A DNA stretch of 25,269 nucleotides from JAJTFW01 sp964534995 (GTDB taxonomy: Bacteria; Bacteroidota; Bacteroidia; AKYH767-A; OLB10): contig CAZHSC010000051.1 of the NCBI GenBank assembly GCA_964534995.1, positions 1 to 25,269 of the forward strand, written 5' to 3'. Made by a program: the position numbers and the translations under genes. Positions 16,090-24,202 of this stretch are shown piece after piece. The notes beneath the pieces were generated by a model. It made no database searches, was not told where the DNA came from, and saw only the letters and a list, made by a program, of their open reading frames with translations. The first letter of the stretch is position 1, and every line of letters begins with the position of its first letter.

Positions 16090-16097
16090 TAACTTCG
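16090..16097 (+). promoter_or_regulatory. Possible internal promoter before lepB
   Basis: TAACTTCG differs by one base from TAnnTTTG. TTTCTG (16065-16070), 19 bases upstream, is a weak -33 candidate. It lies in the only gap of notable size (62 bases) inside the par-lepB gene run, 18 bases before the lepB ATG. Confidence 0.35.
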
Positions 16098-16115
16098 ACC
16101 CCGTAAACTAATACT

Positions 16116-17149
16116 ATGAACTGGAAATTCTGGCAAAGCAGTGGACGAAAAAGTAAAACCCGTGAATGGTTTGATGCCATTCTTTTTGCCGTAATTGCTG
16201 CAACTATCATCCGAACCTTCTTCATTGAAGCGTTCACCATCCCCACCCCCTCGATGGAAAAAACCCTGATGGTGGGGGATTTCTTATTTGTCAGCAAAAT
16301 ACATTACGGTGCAAGAACGCCCATGACCCCACTCTCCATCCCCTTTATGCATCAGGAAATACCCATCTTCGGTGGAAAGTCCTACTCAGAAAAATGGAAA
16401 TTACCCTATTATCGTTTACCAGGATTTGCTAACGTAAATNNNNNNNNNNCAAACGCTGCGTAGGGATTGCGGGCGACACACTGAAAATTGTTGACCGTGT
16501 TTTATATATTAACGGTGTAAAGGCTATGCAACCTAAAAAGAGCCAGTATATATATGATATTAAAACAAGCGGCAGTGGTTTAAGTGAGCGAATCCTTCGT
16601 AAAAATGATATTACGGACGGTGGACCTGCCTATGTGCCCGGTGAATACCGCTATTGCCTCACTGCATCTTCTGCATCCGAATTGACGAAATTACCCAATG
16701 TCAGTTCAGTACAGGTGATGACCATGCCGGCAGGCCAGTTTGAAGATTATATTTATCCCTTTGATCCGAAACTCAAGTGGAATATGGATAATTACGGTCC
16801 GATATATATTCCGAAAAAAGGAGCCAGTATCTCCATTAATAGCGACAATATCAGTATTTATAAAAGAGTTATTACCATGTATGAAGGCAATACTCTTGAA
16901 CAACGTGATGCCAGGATTTTTATTAACGGTCAGGAAAGCAATACCTATACTTTTAAGCAGGATTACTTCTTCATGATGGGTGATAACAGGCACAATTCAG
17001 CCGATTCGCGTTTCTGGGGTTTTGTTCCAGAAGATCATATTGTCGGAAAAGCGGTTTTCATCTGGATGTCATGGGACACCCAAGGCTCATTATTATCAAA
17101 GATCCGGTGGAGCCGTCTATTCAATGTGATACATTATAACAATGACTGA
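16116..17149 (+). CDS. lepB: Signal peptidase I, interrupted by an assembly gap
   Basis: The membrane serine protease that removes signal peptides from exported proteins. Before the gap: an N-terminal membrane segment (about 20-38), the catalytic serine S46 in TIPTPSMEKTL and VGDFLFVSKIHYGART. After the gap, another frame continues with KRCVGIAGDTLKIVDRVLYI (16451 on; its first codon is the catalytic lysine) and ends with the box FFMMGDNRHNSADSRFWG and GKAVFIWMSWD. The two parts are in different frames across the ten Ns (16440-16449), so the N count is wrong and the missing piece, probably the strand after LPGFANVN up to the YIKRC region, must be longer. It is not evidence of a true frameshift. 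The gene overlaps wbqC by eight bases. Confidence 0.93.
16440..16449. other. Assembly gap (10 Ns)
   Basis: Ten consecutive Ns lie inside lepB. The coding frame before the Ns and the frame after them differ, so the ten Ns are a placeholder and not a measured length. Confidence 0.97.
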
Positions 17150-17744
17150 AATCCCTGAACCACCCGGGTCATTCATTATTTCATCACACTATCTTCCTGT
17201 CAGAGAATTATTTGCAGTATATTCAAAAGCAAAAAATATATACATTGATGCCGATGAATTGTGGCAAAAGCAAACCCTGGTCAACCGTACCTATATTTTA
17301 GGTGCCAATGGTCCGCTTACACTTTCCATTCCTGTTATTCACGACTCGAATAAAAACAGAAAGGTAAAAGACATCAGAATTTGTTATCAACTGCCATGGA
17401 TAAGGGGACACAAGGGCGCCTTGTTTTCCGCATATAACACCTCCCCTTTCTTCGCGTTTTTCAGAGAGGAACTCTTTCATTTATATGACAGAAAACCTGC
17501 TTTCATTTATGATTTCAACCTTTCTCTTCTGGAATTCTTTTTTTCCAAGTTGAAGATAAAAATCAAGATTCTCAACGAAATTCCAACTTCCGGCTACAAG
17601 GATATGCGTCCTTTTTCAAAATTGCAGACCGTCCGGAAAGAATATCAGCAACTTGCTGCTTATACTCAGGTTTTTAGTTATAAATACCCTTTTTGTCCGT
17701 ATCTCAGCCTCATTGATAAGGTTTCCAACACAGGCAACATATAA
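17142..17744 (+). CDS. WbqC-like family protein
   Basis: A 200-residue cytoplasmic protein that I recognise as WbqC-like (some members lie in polysaccharide gene clusters; the reaction is not established). Seen features: ISSHYLPVRELFAVYSKAKN near the start, LWQKQTLVNRTYILGANGPL (about 41-60), the basic block HDSNKNRKVKDIRI, then WIRGHKGALFSAYNTSPFF (about 86-104) and the aromatic-rich FFREELFHLYDRKPAFIYDF. The last block YPFCPYLSLIDKVSNTG is the typical C-terminal YxQxFxxxxgFxpnLSilDLLFn position. It overlaps lepB by eight bases (ATGACTGA), so it is translationally coupled. Confidence 0.82.
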   Translation: MTEIPEPPGSFIISSHYLPVRELFAVYSKAKNIYIDADELWQKQTLVNRTYILGANGPLTLSIPVIHDSNKNRKVKDIRICYQLPWIRGHKGALFSAYNTSPFFAFFREELFHLYDRKPAFIYDFNLSLLEFFFSKLKIKIKILNEIPTSGYKDMRPFSKLQTVRKEYQQLAAYTQVFSYKYPFCPYLSLIDKVSNTGNI

Positions 17745-17759
17745 TTCCGGAAAGGGCTC

Positions 17760-17792
17760 TTTGCTCTGAATAATTGATTTTAATTAGATTTG
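17760..17792 (+). promoter_or_regulatory. Promoter of the aldolase gene
   Basis: TTTG (17760-17763), 21 bases of spacer and TAGATTTG (17785-17792) match the Bacteroidota -33/-7 arrangement. The start codon is 53 bases further on. Confidence 0.65.
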
Positions 17793-17845
17793 CCCATTAT
17801 AATTACTGATAGCAGCCCTGCAATTAATTCAACAATTTATTCAAT

Positions 17846-18904
17846 ATGTCGATTCAAAAAATTCGTGAACTTCTGGGTAAGGAAGCCGATCATCTGCTTA
17901 ACCATACATGTACCACTGTTGCAAAAGAAAATATCCATCTTCCGGGCAGCGATTTTGTTGACCGGATTTTCGCATCCAGTAACCGCTCTAACCAGGTAAT
18001 ACGAAGTTTGCAGAGCATCTATAACCACGGCCGTTTGGCCAATACCGGTTATGTAAGTATTTTGCCCGTTGATCAGGGTATTGAACATAGTGCCGGTGCT
18101 TCTTTTGCTCCCAATCCTTTATTTTTTGATCCGGAAAATATTGTAAAACTGGCCATTGAAGGCGGCTGCAACGCGGTAGCTTCCACTTACGGTGTATTGG
18201 CTTCGGTATCAAGAAAATATGCACATAAAATCCCATTTATTGTGAAAATCAATCACAATGAATTTCTTACCTACCCGAATAAATTCGACCAGATTATGTT
18301 CGGTTCCGTGGAAGAAGCCTGGAACCTGGGAGCAGTTGCAGTTGGAGCTACTATTTATTTTGGTTCGGAAGAATCTTCGCGTCAGATTGTTGAAGTAGCA
18401 CAAGCCTTTGAACGGGCTCATGAATTGGGTATGGCCACCATTTTGTGGTGTTATACCCGTAACAATGCCTTTAAAAAGGATGGTGTGGATTACCATACTT
18501 CTGCCGATTTAACAGGACAGGCAAATCATTTAGGTGTGACTATTCAGGCTGATATTATAAAGCAAAAACTCCCGACAAATAACGGTGGTTACACTGCTGT
18601 CAACTTCGGTAAGACACATAAGAAAGTATATGAAGAATTGACTTCATCGCATCCGATAGATTTATGCAGGTATCAGGTAGCCAATTGCTATATGGGTCGA
18701 ATGGGTCTTATCAATTCCGGGGGTGAGAGTAAAGGCGCCAGCGATATGGCAGAGGCCGTTACCACGGCAGTTGTAAATAAGCGTGCCGGTGGACAAGGTC
18801 TTATTTCCGGGCGAAAAGCCTTTCAAAAGCCATTTGCCGAAGGGATACAAATGCTTAATGCCATACAGGATGTTTATCTTGAAAAAGAAGTCAGCATAGC
18901 CTGA
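17846..18904 (+). CDS. fbaB: Class I fructose-bisphosphate aldolase (DhnA/FbaB type)
   Basis: A 352-residue glycolytic and gluconeogenic aldolase that interconverts fructose-1,6-bisphosphate with dihydroxyacetone phosphate and glyceraldehyde-3-phosphate through a Schiff base. The family motif VDQGIEHS (75-82) lies on an early beta strand, followed by IEGGCNAVASTYG (104-116), the KINHN strand (134-138), GAVAVGATIYFGSEES (162-177) and QADIIKQKLP (234-243), whose K239 is the likely Schiff-base lysine by position. A glycine-rich phosphate-binding stretch GLINSGGESKGASD (about 285-300) and GGQGLISGRKAFQKP (about 317-331) complete the barrel. It stands alone behind its own promoter. Confidence 0.93.
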   Translation: MSIQKIRELLGKEADHLLNHTCTTVAKENIHLPGSDFVDRIFASSNRSNQVIRSLQSIYNHGRLANTGYVSILPVDQGIEHSAGASFAPNPLFFDPENIVKLAIEGGCNAVASTYGVLASVSRKYAHKIPFIVKINHNEFLTYPNKFDQIMFGSVEEAWNLGAVAVGATIYFGSEESSRQIVEVAQAFERAHELGMATILWCYTRNNAFKKDGVDYHTSADLTGQANHLGVTIQADIIKQKLPTNNGGYTAVNFGKTHKKVYEELTSSHPIDLCRYQVANCYMGRMGLINSGGESKGASDMAEAVTTAVVNKRAGGQGLISGRKAFQKPFAEGIQMLNAIQDVYLEKEVSIA

Positions 18905-18930
18905 GGTATGCTGGCATGGGGTACTATGCC
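18893..18930. other. Two back-to-back hairpins at the aldolase stop codon
   Basis: AGCATA (18893-18898) pairs with TATGCT (18907-18912), and GGCAT (18913-18917) pairs with ATGCC (18926-18930). The first hairpin contains the stop codon. There is no T-run, so an intrinsic terminator is doubtful; mRNA 3'-end protection is possible. Confidence 0.35.
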
Positions 18931-18963
18931 CTGTTCAAAGAGTGCGCATGTCCTAAATTCGAT

Positions 18964-18971
18964 TATATTCG
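18964..18971 (+). promoter_or_regulatory. Possible -7 box of accD
   Basis: TATATTCG is one mismatch from TAnnTTTG and lies 31 bases before the accD ATG. No clear -33 element is visible. Confidence 0.35.
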
Positions 18972-19002
18972 TAATTAAGTAAATTCCCACGATCACTACA
19001 TA

Positions 19003-19848
19003 ATGAGTTGGTTCAAAAGGATTAAAGAAGGCATTACAACTGCAACGCACGAGAAGAAGGAAACCCCGGAAGGTTTGTGGTATAAATGTCCGGCCTGTAA
19101 ATCAATAATTCCTTCCCAGGAGCATGAAGATAATATGTGGGTTTGCGTTAAATGCGGATACCATGAGCGGATCGGTTCTGAAAAATATTTCGCGATGCTT
19201 TTTGATAATAATGAATTTGATGAATTAGACAATCAGATCACCTCCGCCGACCCCCTTCAATTTGTTGATACAAAAAAATACAATGAGCGGTTAATAGATA
19301 CCCAAAAGAAGACAGGATTAAAAGATGCCATACGTACTGCCTCAGGTAAACTAAATGGATATCCAATTACCATAGCTTGTATGGATTTTAATTTTATCGG
19401 CGGATCCATGGGATCAGTAATGGGTGAAAAAATTGCAAGGGCAATTGATTATTCCATCGAGCATAAAACTCCTTTTATGATAATTTCCAAGTCAGGTGGT
19501 GCCCGTATGATGGAGGCCGCTTTTTCACTGATGCAGATGGCCAAGACTTCGGCAAAACTTACACAACTATCAGCTGCAGGGCTTCCCTATATTTCTTTCC
19601 TTACAGACCCAACCACAGGTGGCGTTACTGCCTCTTTTGCCATGCTAGGAGATTTAAATATTGCAGAACCTGGTGCTTTGATTGCTTTTGCCGGGCCACG
19701 CGTGGTAAAGGAAACCATTGGAAAAGATTTGCCCAAAGGATTTCAGACTTCCGAATTTGTACTGGAGCATGGTTTCCTGGATGTTATTATTAACCGCCCT
19801 GAATTAAAGGCCAAATTGACCCGTATCTTGTCCTATTTTGCACATTGA
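19003..19848 (+). CDS. accD: Acetyl-CoA carboxylase carboxyltransferase subunit beta
   Basis: A 281-residue subunit that, with AccA, transfers the carboxyl group from biotin to acetyl-CoA to make malonyl-CoA for fatty acid synthesis. The N-terminal zinc ribbon is intact: CPAC (29-32) and CVKC (48-51). The crotonase-like carboxyltransferase core includes MDFNFIGGSMGSVMGEKIARA, SKSGGARMMEAAFSLMQMAK, DPTTGGVTASFAMLGD and AEPGALIAFAGPRVVKETIG with GFQTSEFVLEHGFLD at the end. Length is normal. accA is not adjacent. The gene is monocistronic as far as can be seen. Confidence 0.97.
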   Translation: MSWFKRIKEGITTATHEKKETPEGLWYKCPACKSIIPSQEHEDNMWVCVKCGYHERIGSEKYFAMLFDNNEFDELDNQITSADPLQFVDTKKYNERLIDTQKKTGLKDAIRTASGKLNGYPITIACMDFNFIGGSMGSVMGEKIARAIDYSIEHKTPFMIISKSGGARMMEAAFSLMQMAKTSAKLTQLSAAGLPYISFLTDPTTGGVTASFAMLGDLNIAEPGALIAFAGPRVVKETIGKDLPKGFQTSEFVLEHGFLDVIINRPELKAKLTRILSYFAH

Positions 19849-20253
19849 TTTTTTATTAATTTGTTCCTCCTGAACGGGGATAGAAGGAAAAAAATGTTTG
19901 ATTTTTTTCTCCGGCAAATCGGCAACTGTAACCTCCCCTTTTCTTCCGAACTGCAGCAGTCAATAGCAGCCCGCCTGATTATAATTACCCTATACTAATT
20001 TCAAATAAATGCCGGATGGAGCTTCCTTTTATTCCAGTAAGAACATTTTTGAAAGACCTGGTATGGATTAGTTTATCCGAAGCAAAAAATAATTTCCAAA
20101 TTCATCTCCTGCCCCGGTTACCGGGTCATTATGTTAACATTGGAATTTAATTTTTTACATAATATTGAAATACAGAAACTTAACTTGAATCATGCATTTT
20201 AAGTAATGGAATGAAAACATCTAATTATGCTTGTTGTTAATAAATTACTTGTT
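19849..20253. other. Intergenic region between accD and rpsO
   Basis: About 400 bases with no reading frame that looks coding. It contains a small inverted repeat ACTGC-A-GCAGT (19950-19960) and CCCGG-TTA-CCGGG (near 20116-20128). No T-rich hairpin terminator for accD is evident. The last part is AT-rich and leads into the rpsO promoter. Confidence 0.5.
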
Positions 20254-20261
20254 TATCTTTG
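20231..20261 (+). promoter_or_regulatory. Promoter of rpsO
   Basis: TTGTTG (20231-20236) and TATCTTTG (20254-20261) with a spacer of 17-20 bases form the clearest promoter of the window. The start codon is 36 bases downstream. Confidence 0.75.
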
Positions 20262-20296
20262 CACTCCATAAAAAGTAAAAACCCGCAGAATTCATC

Positions 20297-20566
20297 ATGC
20301 TGTTAACTGCAGAATCAAAAAAGGAAATCTTCAAGAAATACGGTAAATCAGAAAACAATACCGGATCTTCCGAAGCACAAATTGCAATGTTCACTGAAAG
20401 GATCAATCATCTCACAGATCATTTGAAAGGTTCTAAAAAAGACTTTTCCACGCAACGAGCGCTTATCAGTTTGGTAGGTAAACGTCGCAGTCTCCTTGAT
20501 TACCTTCATAAAACTGATATTACGCGTTACAGGGCAATTATCAGTGAGCTCGGTATTAGAAAATAA
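20297..20566 (+). CDS. rpsO: 30S ribosomal protein S15
   Basis: An 89-residue primary 16S rRNA-binding protein of the small subunit platform. It aligns by eye with E. coli S15 along its full length: NTGSSEAQIAMFTERINHLT (about 21-40), the conserved H-x-K-K-D region (DHLKGSKKDFSTQRAL), the basic VGKRRSLLDYLHKTD and the C-terminal RYRAIISELGIRK. It has a strong promoter, a strong terminator 20 bases after the stop, and is followed by pnp, an order shared with many bacteria. Confidence 0.98.
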   Translation: MLLTAESKKEIFKKYGKSENNTGSSEAQIAMFTERINHLTDHLKGSKKDFSTQRALISLVGKRRSLLDYLHKTDITRYRAIISELGIRK

Positions 20567-20586
20567 AAGCCTCGAGCAGGCATCTC

Positions 20587-20618
20587 AAAAAAAGGCAATC
20601 ACAGAATTGCCTTTTTTT
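20587..20618. terminator. Strong intrinsic terminator after rpsO
   Basis: GGCAAT (20594-20599) and ATTGCC (20606-20611) form a stem with loop CACAGA; A7 precedes and T7 follows, so the structure can extend to 13 base pairs and works symmetrically on either strand. It separates rpsO from pnp. Confidence 0.9.
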
Positions 20619-20786
20619 GTTTATAATTTTACCGGTGAAGCGATATTTATTATGAGGATCTTTTTAAGAGAGCCGGATTTATAATGGACAGATTAAACAC
20701 CTGTTTTGTATGCTAAATTCAAACTTCAATAAATTAGACTCAATAAATTGATATATAAATAACTATAAATAAAAGCTGTCAAAAAA

Positions 20787-22931
20787 ATGCAACCAAAAGC
20801 GATTACTGTAAGTTCTGTTCTGCCGGATGGCAGAGAAATAATTATTGAAACGGGCCGGCTTGCCAAGCAGGCACATGGCGCTGTTGTTGTCCGTCAGGGA
20901 AATTGTATGATACTGGCTACTGTAGTATCCTCCCAGGAAGCCAAAGAAGGTGTGGATTTTTTACCATTAACTGTCGATTACCAGGAGAAGTTTGCATCTG
21001 CAGGCCGAATTCCGGGATCCTTTTTCCGCCGGGAAGCCCGACCTACTGAACAGGAAATTCTGGTGAGCCGCCTGATTGACCGTGCGCTCAGACCTATTTT
21101 CCCTTCCGACTACCATGCCGACATTCAAATTGCAGTTACTTTGATTTCTGCTGATAAAGATGTTGCGCCAGATAGCCTGGCCTGTCTGGCTGCCTCCGCG
21201 GCTGTCAGTATTTCAGATATCCCATTTAACGGACCGGTATCCGAAGTAAGGGTATGCAGGATTAACGGTGAATATATTGTTAACCCTAAGATTGCAGATG
21301 CAGAAAATGCCGACATTGACCTGATAGTTGCGGGTACTGCCAAAGACATATTAATGGTGGAAGGTGAATGCAATGAGGTGTTGGAAATTGATATGGCAGA
21401 AGCTATTCGAGCGGGACACGAGTTTATCAAAGGCCAATGTAAAACCCAGGAGGAACTTATTGCTAAATTAGGGGGTGTAAGCAAGCGTGAATATTGCCAC
21501 GAGACCAATGATGAGGAATTGCGTGATAAGGTGAATAAGGCTTGTTACGATGCAGTATATGCTGCCGCAAGACAATGCAACCCCAATAAAAACGAGCGCA
21601 AGCAGGCCTTTAAAAAGGTACTTGATGAATTCCTGGCCACTTTCACTGAAGAAGAAAGGGCTGAGAAAGAAAAACTGATTAAAAAATACTATCATGATGT
21701 GGAATATGATGCCATGCGTGATATGATTCTAAAGGAACGGATTCGTCTCGATGGGCGTGGTCTCACTGACATCAGGCCTATTTGGAGCGAGGTGGGTTAT
21801 CTGCCTTCCGCGCATGGCTCAGCTGTCTTTACGCGTGGCGAAACACAATCGTTGACCACTGTTACACTGGGAACCAAACTGGATGAGCAAATAGTTGATC
21901 AGGCTATGTATCAGGGCACCAATAACTTCATGCTTCATTATAACTTCCCGGGCTTCAGTACCGGTGAAGTGAAGCCAAATCGTGGTACCAGCAGGCGCGA
22001 AGTGGGTCATGGTAATCTCGCCCTGCGTTCATTACGTCAGGTGATGCCAGGTGAAGACCTGAATCCTTATACTATCCGAATCGTTTCTGACATCCTTGAG
22101 TCGAATGGCTCCTCCTCCATGGCTACTGTTTGTGCAGGAAGTATGGCCCTTATGGATGCCGGCGTAAAACTTACCAAGGCCATTTCAGGTATTGCCATGG
22201 GTTTGATTACAGATGGTAAAGGCAACTTCGCTGTACTCAGTGATATCCTTGGCGATGAAGACCATCTTGGTGATATGGACTTTAAAGTAACGGGTACCGA
22301 TAAGGGTATTTGTGCATGTCAGATGGATCTTAAAGTGGATGGCTTGCCTTATGATATCCTCCTACAGGCCCTTGAACAGGCAAGAGTAGGCCGATTGCAT
22401 ATTTTAGGAGAAATGAATAAAACAATTTCTGCTCCTGCTCCCGACTATAAGCCTCATGCTCCGCGTATTGTAAAAATGCGTGTTGCCAAAGAATATATCG
22501 GAGCCATCATCGGCCCCGGCGGAAAGATTATTCAGGAGATTCAACGATTGACCAATACTACGATTACTATTGAAGAAGTTGACAATGAAGGGCTGGTTGA
22601 AATAGCATCACCGGATAAAGCCTGTATTGATGCAGCACTTGCACGTATTAAAGGCATTGTTACTGAACCGGAAGTTGGAGAAGTATATGAAGGAAAGGTA
22701 AAAACCATCACTACATTTGGTGCCTTCGTTGAATTTATGCCTGGTAAAGATGGATTGCTGCACATTTCTGAAATATCGAATGAGCGACTGGCATCGATGG
22801 ATGGTGTCTTCAAAGAAGGAGATATTGTTAAAGTGAAGCTTATAGAAATTGATAAGAAAACGGGTAAGTATCGTCTTTCTCGTAAGGTTTTACTGGCTAA
22901 TCGCCCTGAAAGGGTGGCCCCGCAAGTTTAA
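20787..22931 (+). CDS. pnp: Polyribonucleotide nucleotidyltransferase (PNPase)
   Basis: A 714-residue 3'-5' phosphorolytic exoribonuclease, acting as a trimer in mRNA decay. Two RNase PH-like cores are visible: the first at about 10-215 (VDFLPLTVDYQEKFASAGRI, EARPTEQEILVSRLIDRALR), the second at about 310-540 (RLDGRGLTDIRPIWSEVGYL, TRGETQSLTTVTLGT, DILGDEDHLGDMDF at 486-499, with acidic residues at the same numbers as the E. coli active site). A KH domain follows with GPGG at 576-579, then an S1 domain (about 631-705, GEVYEGKVKTITTFGAFVEF). Length is normal. No clear Bacteroidota promoter box was found in the 168 bases between the rpsO terminator and the ATG, so some transcription may read through. 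Confidence 0.98.
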   Translation: MQPKAITVSSVLPDGREIIIETGRLAKQAHGAVVVRQGNCMILATVVSSQEAKEGVDFLPLTVDYQEKFASAGRIPGSFFRREARPTEQEILVSRLIDRALRPIFPSDYHADIQIAVTLISADKDVAPDSLACLAASAAVSISDIPFNGPVSEVRVCRINGEYIVNPKIADAENADIDLIVAGTAKDILMVEGECNEVLEIDMAEAIRAGHEFIKGQCKTQEELIAKLGGVSKREYCHETNDEELRDKVNKACYDAVYAAARQCNPNKNERKQAFKKVLDEFLATFTEEERAEKEKLIKKYYHDVEYDAMRDMILKERIRLDGRGLTDIRPIWSEVGYLPSAHGSAVFTRGETQSLTTVTLGTKLDEQIVDQAMYQGTNNFMLHYNFPGFSTGEVKPNRGTSRREVGHGNLALRSLRQVMPGEDLNPYTIRIVSDILESNGSSSMATVCAGSMALMDAGVKLTKAISGIAMGLITDGKGNFAVLSDILGDEDHLGDMDFKVTGTDKGICACQMDLKVDGLPYDILLQALEQARVGRLHILGEMNKTISAPAPDYKPHAPRIVKMRVAKEYIGAIIGPGGKIIQEIQRLTNTTITIEEVDNEGLVEIASPDKACIDAALARIKGIVTEPEVGEVYEGKVKTITTFGAFVEFMPGKDGLLHISEISNERLASMDGVFKEGDIVKVKLIEIDKKTGKYRLSRKVLLANRPERVAPQV

Positions 22932-22962
22932 ACCGCCCTCTTCTGAATTCTATTAAAATACT

Positions 22963-22990
22963 GAAAACCCGTCATTTATGACGGGTTTTC
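22963..22990. terminator. Intrinsic terminator after pnp
   Basis: GAAAACCCGTCA (22963-22974) and TGACGGGTTTTC (22979-22990) are perfectly complementary around a four-base loop; the A and T tracts at the ends of the stem make it usable in both directions. Confidence 0.88.
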
Positions 22991-23068
22991 GGCTTTTATA
23001 CCCTCCTTTTTGGGCATGTAATATCGTGGCCATTAAGGCACTTTTTCCGGTATTATGTCAAGTCTTTT

Positions 23069-23080
23069 GTCACTGGTGAC
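23069..23080. repeat. Inverted repeat GTCAC-TG-GTGAC
   Basis: Perfect 5-base arms around a 2-base centre, about 95 bases upstream of the sigma factor ATG in a region with no recognisable -7 box. It may be an operator or part of a leader hairpin. Confidence 0.35.
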
Positions 23081-23174
23081 GGTAACCTTACAGGCCCTTA
23101 TTATTATGCTTGTCTAAAAGCGCAACCTCTTGATTACTGCTTGCGTTACGCTACATTATTCACCAGGTGAAAAC

Positions 23175-24038
23175 ATGAGACAATTAAAAATTACAAAACA
23201 GGTTACCAACAGAGAAACAGCCTCTCTTGATAAATATCTTCAGGAGATCGGAAAGGTGGAGTTACTTAAACCTGAAGAAGAGGTGGAGTTGGCACGTCGA
23301 ATAAAAGAAGGCGATCGAAATGCCCTCGAACGACTTACCAAAGCCAATCTCCGCTTTGTTGTATCTGTTGCAAAGCAATATCAGAATCAAGGTTTAACAC
23401 TGGGCGACCTAATTAATGAAGGAAACCTGGGACTTATAAAAGCCGCACAGCGCTTTGATGAAACCCGTGGATTTAAATTTATATCCTATGCCGTTTGGTG
23501 GATTCGTCAAAGTATCCTGCAGGCATTGGCCGAACAGGCAAGAATTGTCAGGCTACCTCTTAACAAGATCGGATTCATTAATAAAATAAACCGTGCTTTT
23601 GCTCAACTGGAGCAGGAATTTGAACGGGAACCAACCAATGAAGAACTTTCCACTTTATTGAATATTTCCATGGATGATATCATTGATACCATGCGTTCCT
23701 CCGGACGACATGTGTCGATGGATGCCCCACTGGTACAGGGAGAGGATGGCACCTTGATGGATATGATGCCAGGTGAAGAAGTGGCCCCATCTCCGGAAAA
23801 TAACCTGATTACAGAATCATTAAAAAGAGAGATAGAACGTGCGCTATATACGTTAACTCCTCGTGAGGCGGATGTCATACGTCTGTATTTCGGACTGAAT
23901 GAAGCCCCAATGACACTGGAAGAAATCGGAGAACGATTTGAACTTACCCGTGAAAGAGTGCGTCAAATCAAGGAAAAAGCCATCCGCAGGTTAAAGCATA
24001 CCTCCAGAAGCAAGATATTAAAAACCTACCTTGGCTAA
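23175..24038 (+). CDS. rpoD: Primary RNA polymerase sigma-70 factor, short Bacteroidota type
   Basis: A 287-residue housekeeping sigma factor. The start is the ATG at 23175 (MRQLKITKQVTNRE), with AGGTGA just upstream; a TTG at 23130 only adds 15 unconserved residues. Region 1.1 is absent. Region 1.2 (SLDKYLQEIG, 17-26), region 2 (NLRFVVSVAKQYQNQGLTLG, 58-77; RGFKFISYAVWWIRQSILQA, 98-117), region 3 (LPLNKIGFINKINRAF) and region 4 (LTPREADVIRLYFG, 227-240; HTH 247-272 ending RERVRQIKEKAIRRLKH) are complete. This family recognises TTG/TAnnTTTG promoters, consistent with the boxes found around it. It is monocistronic between two terminators. Confidence 0.96.
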   Translation: MRQLKITKQVTNRETASLDKYLQEIGKVELLKPEEEVELARRIKEGDRNALERLTKANLRFVVSVAKQYQNQGLTLGDLINEGNLGLIKAAQRFDETRGFKFISYAVWWIRQSILQALAEQARIVRLPLNKIGFINKINRAFAQLEQEFEREPTNEELSTLLNISMDDIIDTMRSSGRHVSMDAPLVQGEDGTLMDMMPGEEVAPSPENNLITESLKREIERALYTLTPREADVIRLYFGLNEAPMTLEEIGERFELTRERVRQIKEKAIRRLKHTSRSKILKTYLG

Positions 24039-24063
24039 GTAAAGGTTTCCTACTAAAAAGTTG

Positions 24064-24088
24064 AATCCCGGGTTAATTCCGGGATTTT
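24064..24088 (+). terminator. Intrinsic terminator after the sigma factor gene
   Basis: AATCCCGG (24064-24071) and CCGGGATT (24079-24086) form an 8-base stem with a 7-base loop, followed by TTCATTTT. Confidence 0.85.
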
Positions 24089-24137
24089 CATTTTCTGACC
24101 TTTTAACCGCTACATCTATATTACAGTAGGCCGGGGT

Positions 24138-24145
24138 TAATTTTG
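24138..24145 (+). promoter_or_regulatory. Putative -7 box of rpe
   Basis: TAATTTTG matches TAnnTTTG, 57 bases before the ATG at 24203. The upstream in-frame TTG codon lies inside this box, which argues against a longer protein start. Confidence 0.5.
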
Positions 24146-24202
24146 CATCCGATAGTGAAGTACGGCGAATTTTATCGAAATTTGCATAATAACCAGGTTC
24201 CT

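Noticed and set aside
16116..16463. lepB as a pseudogene or a frameshifted gene
   Set aside because: The frame change coincides exactly with the run of Ns, and all catalytic segments are intact on either side.
20116..20128. CCCGG-TTA-CCGGG hairpin as a terminator of accD
   Set aside because: It is about 270 bases downstream of accD and is not followed by a T-run.
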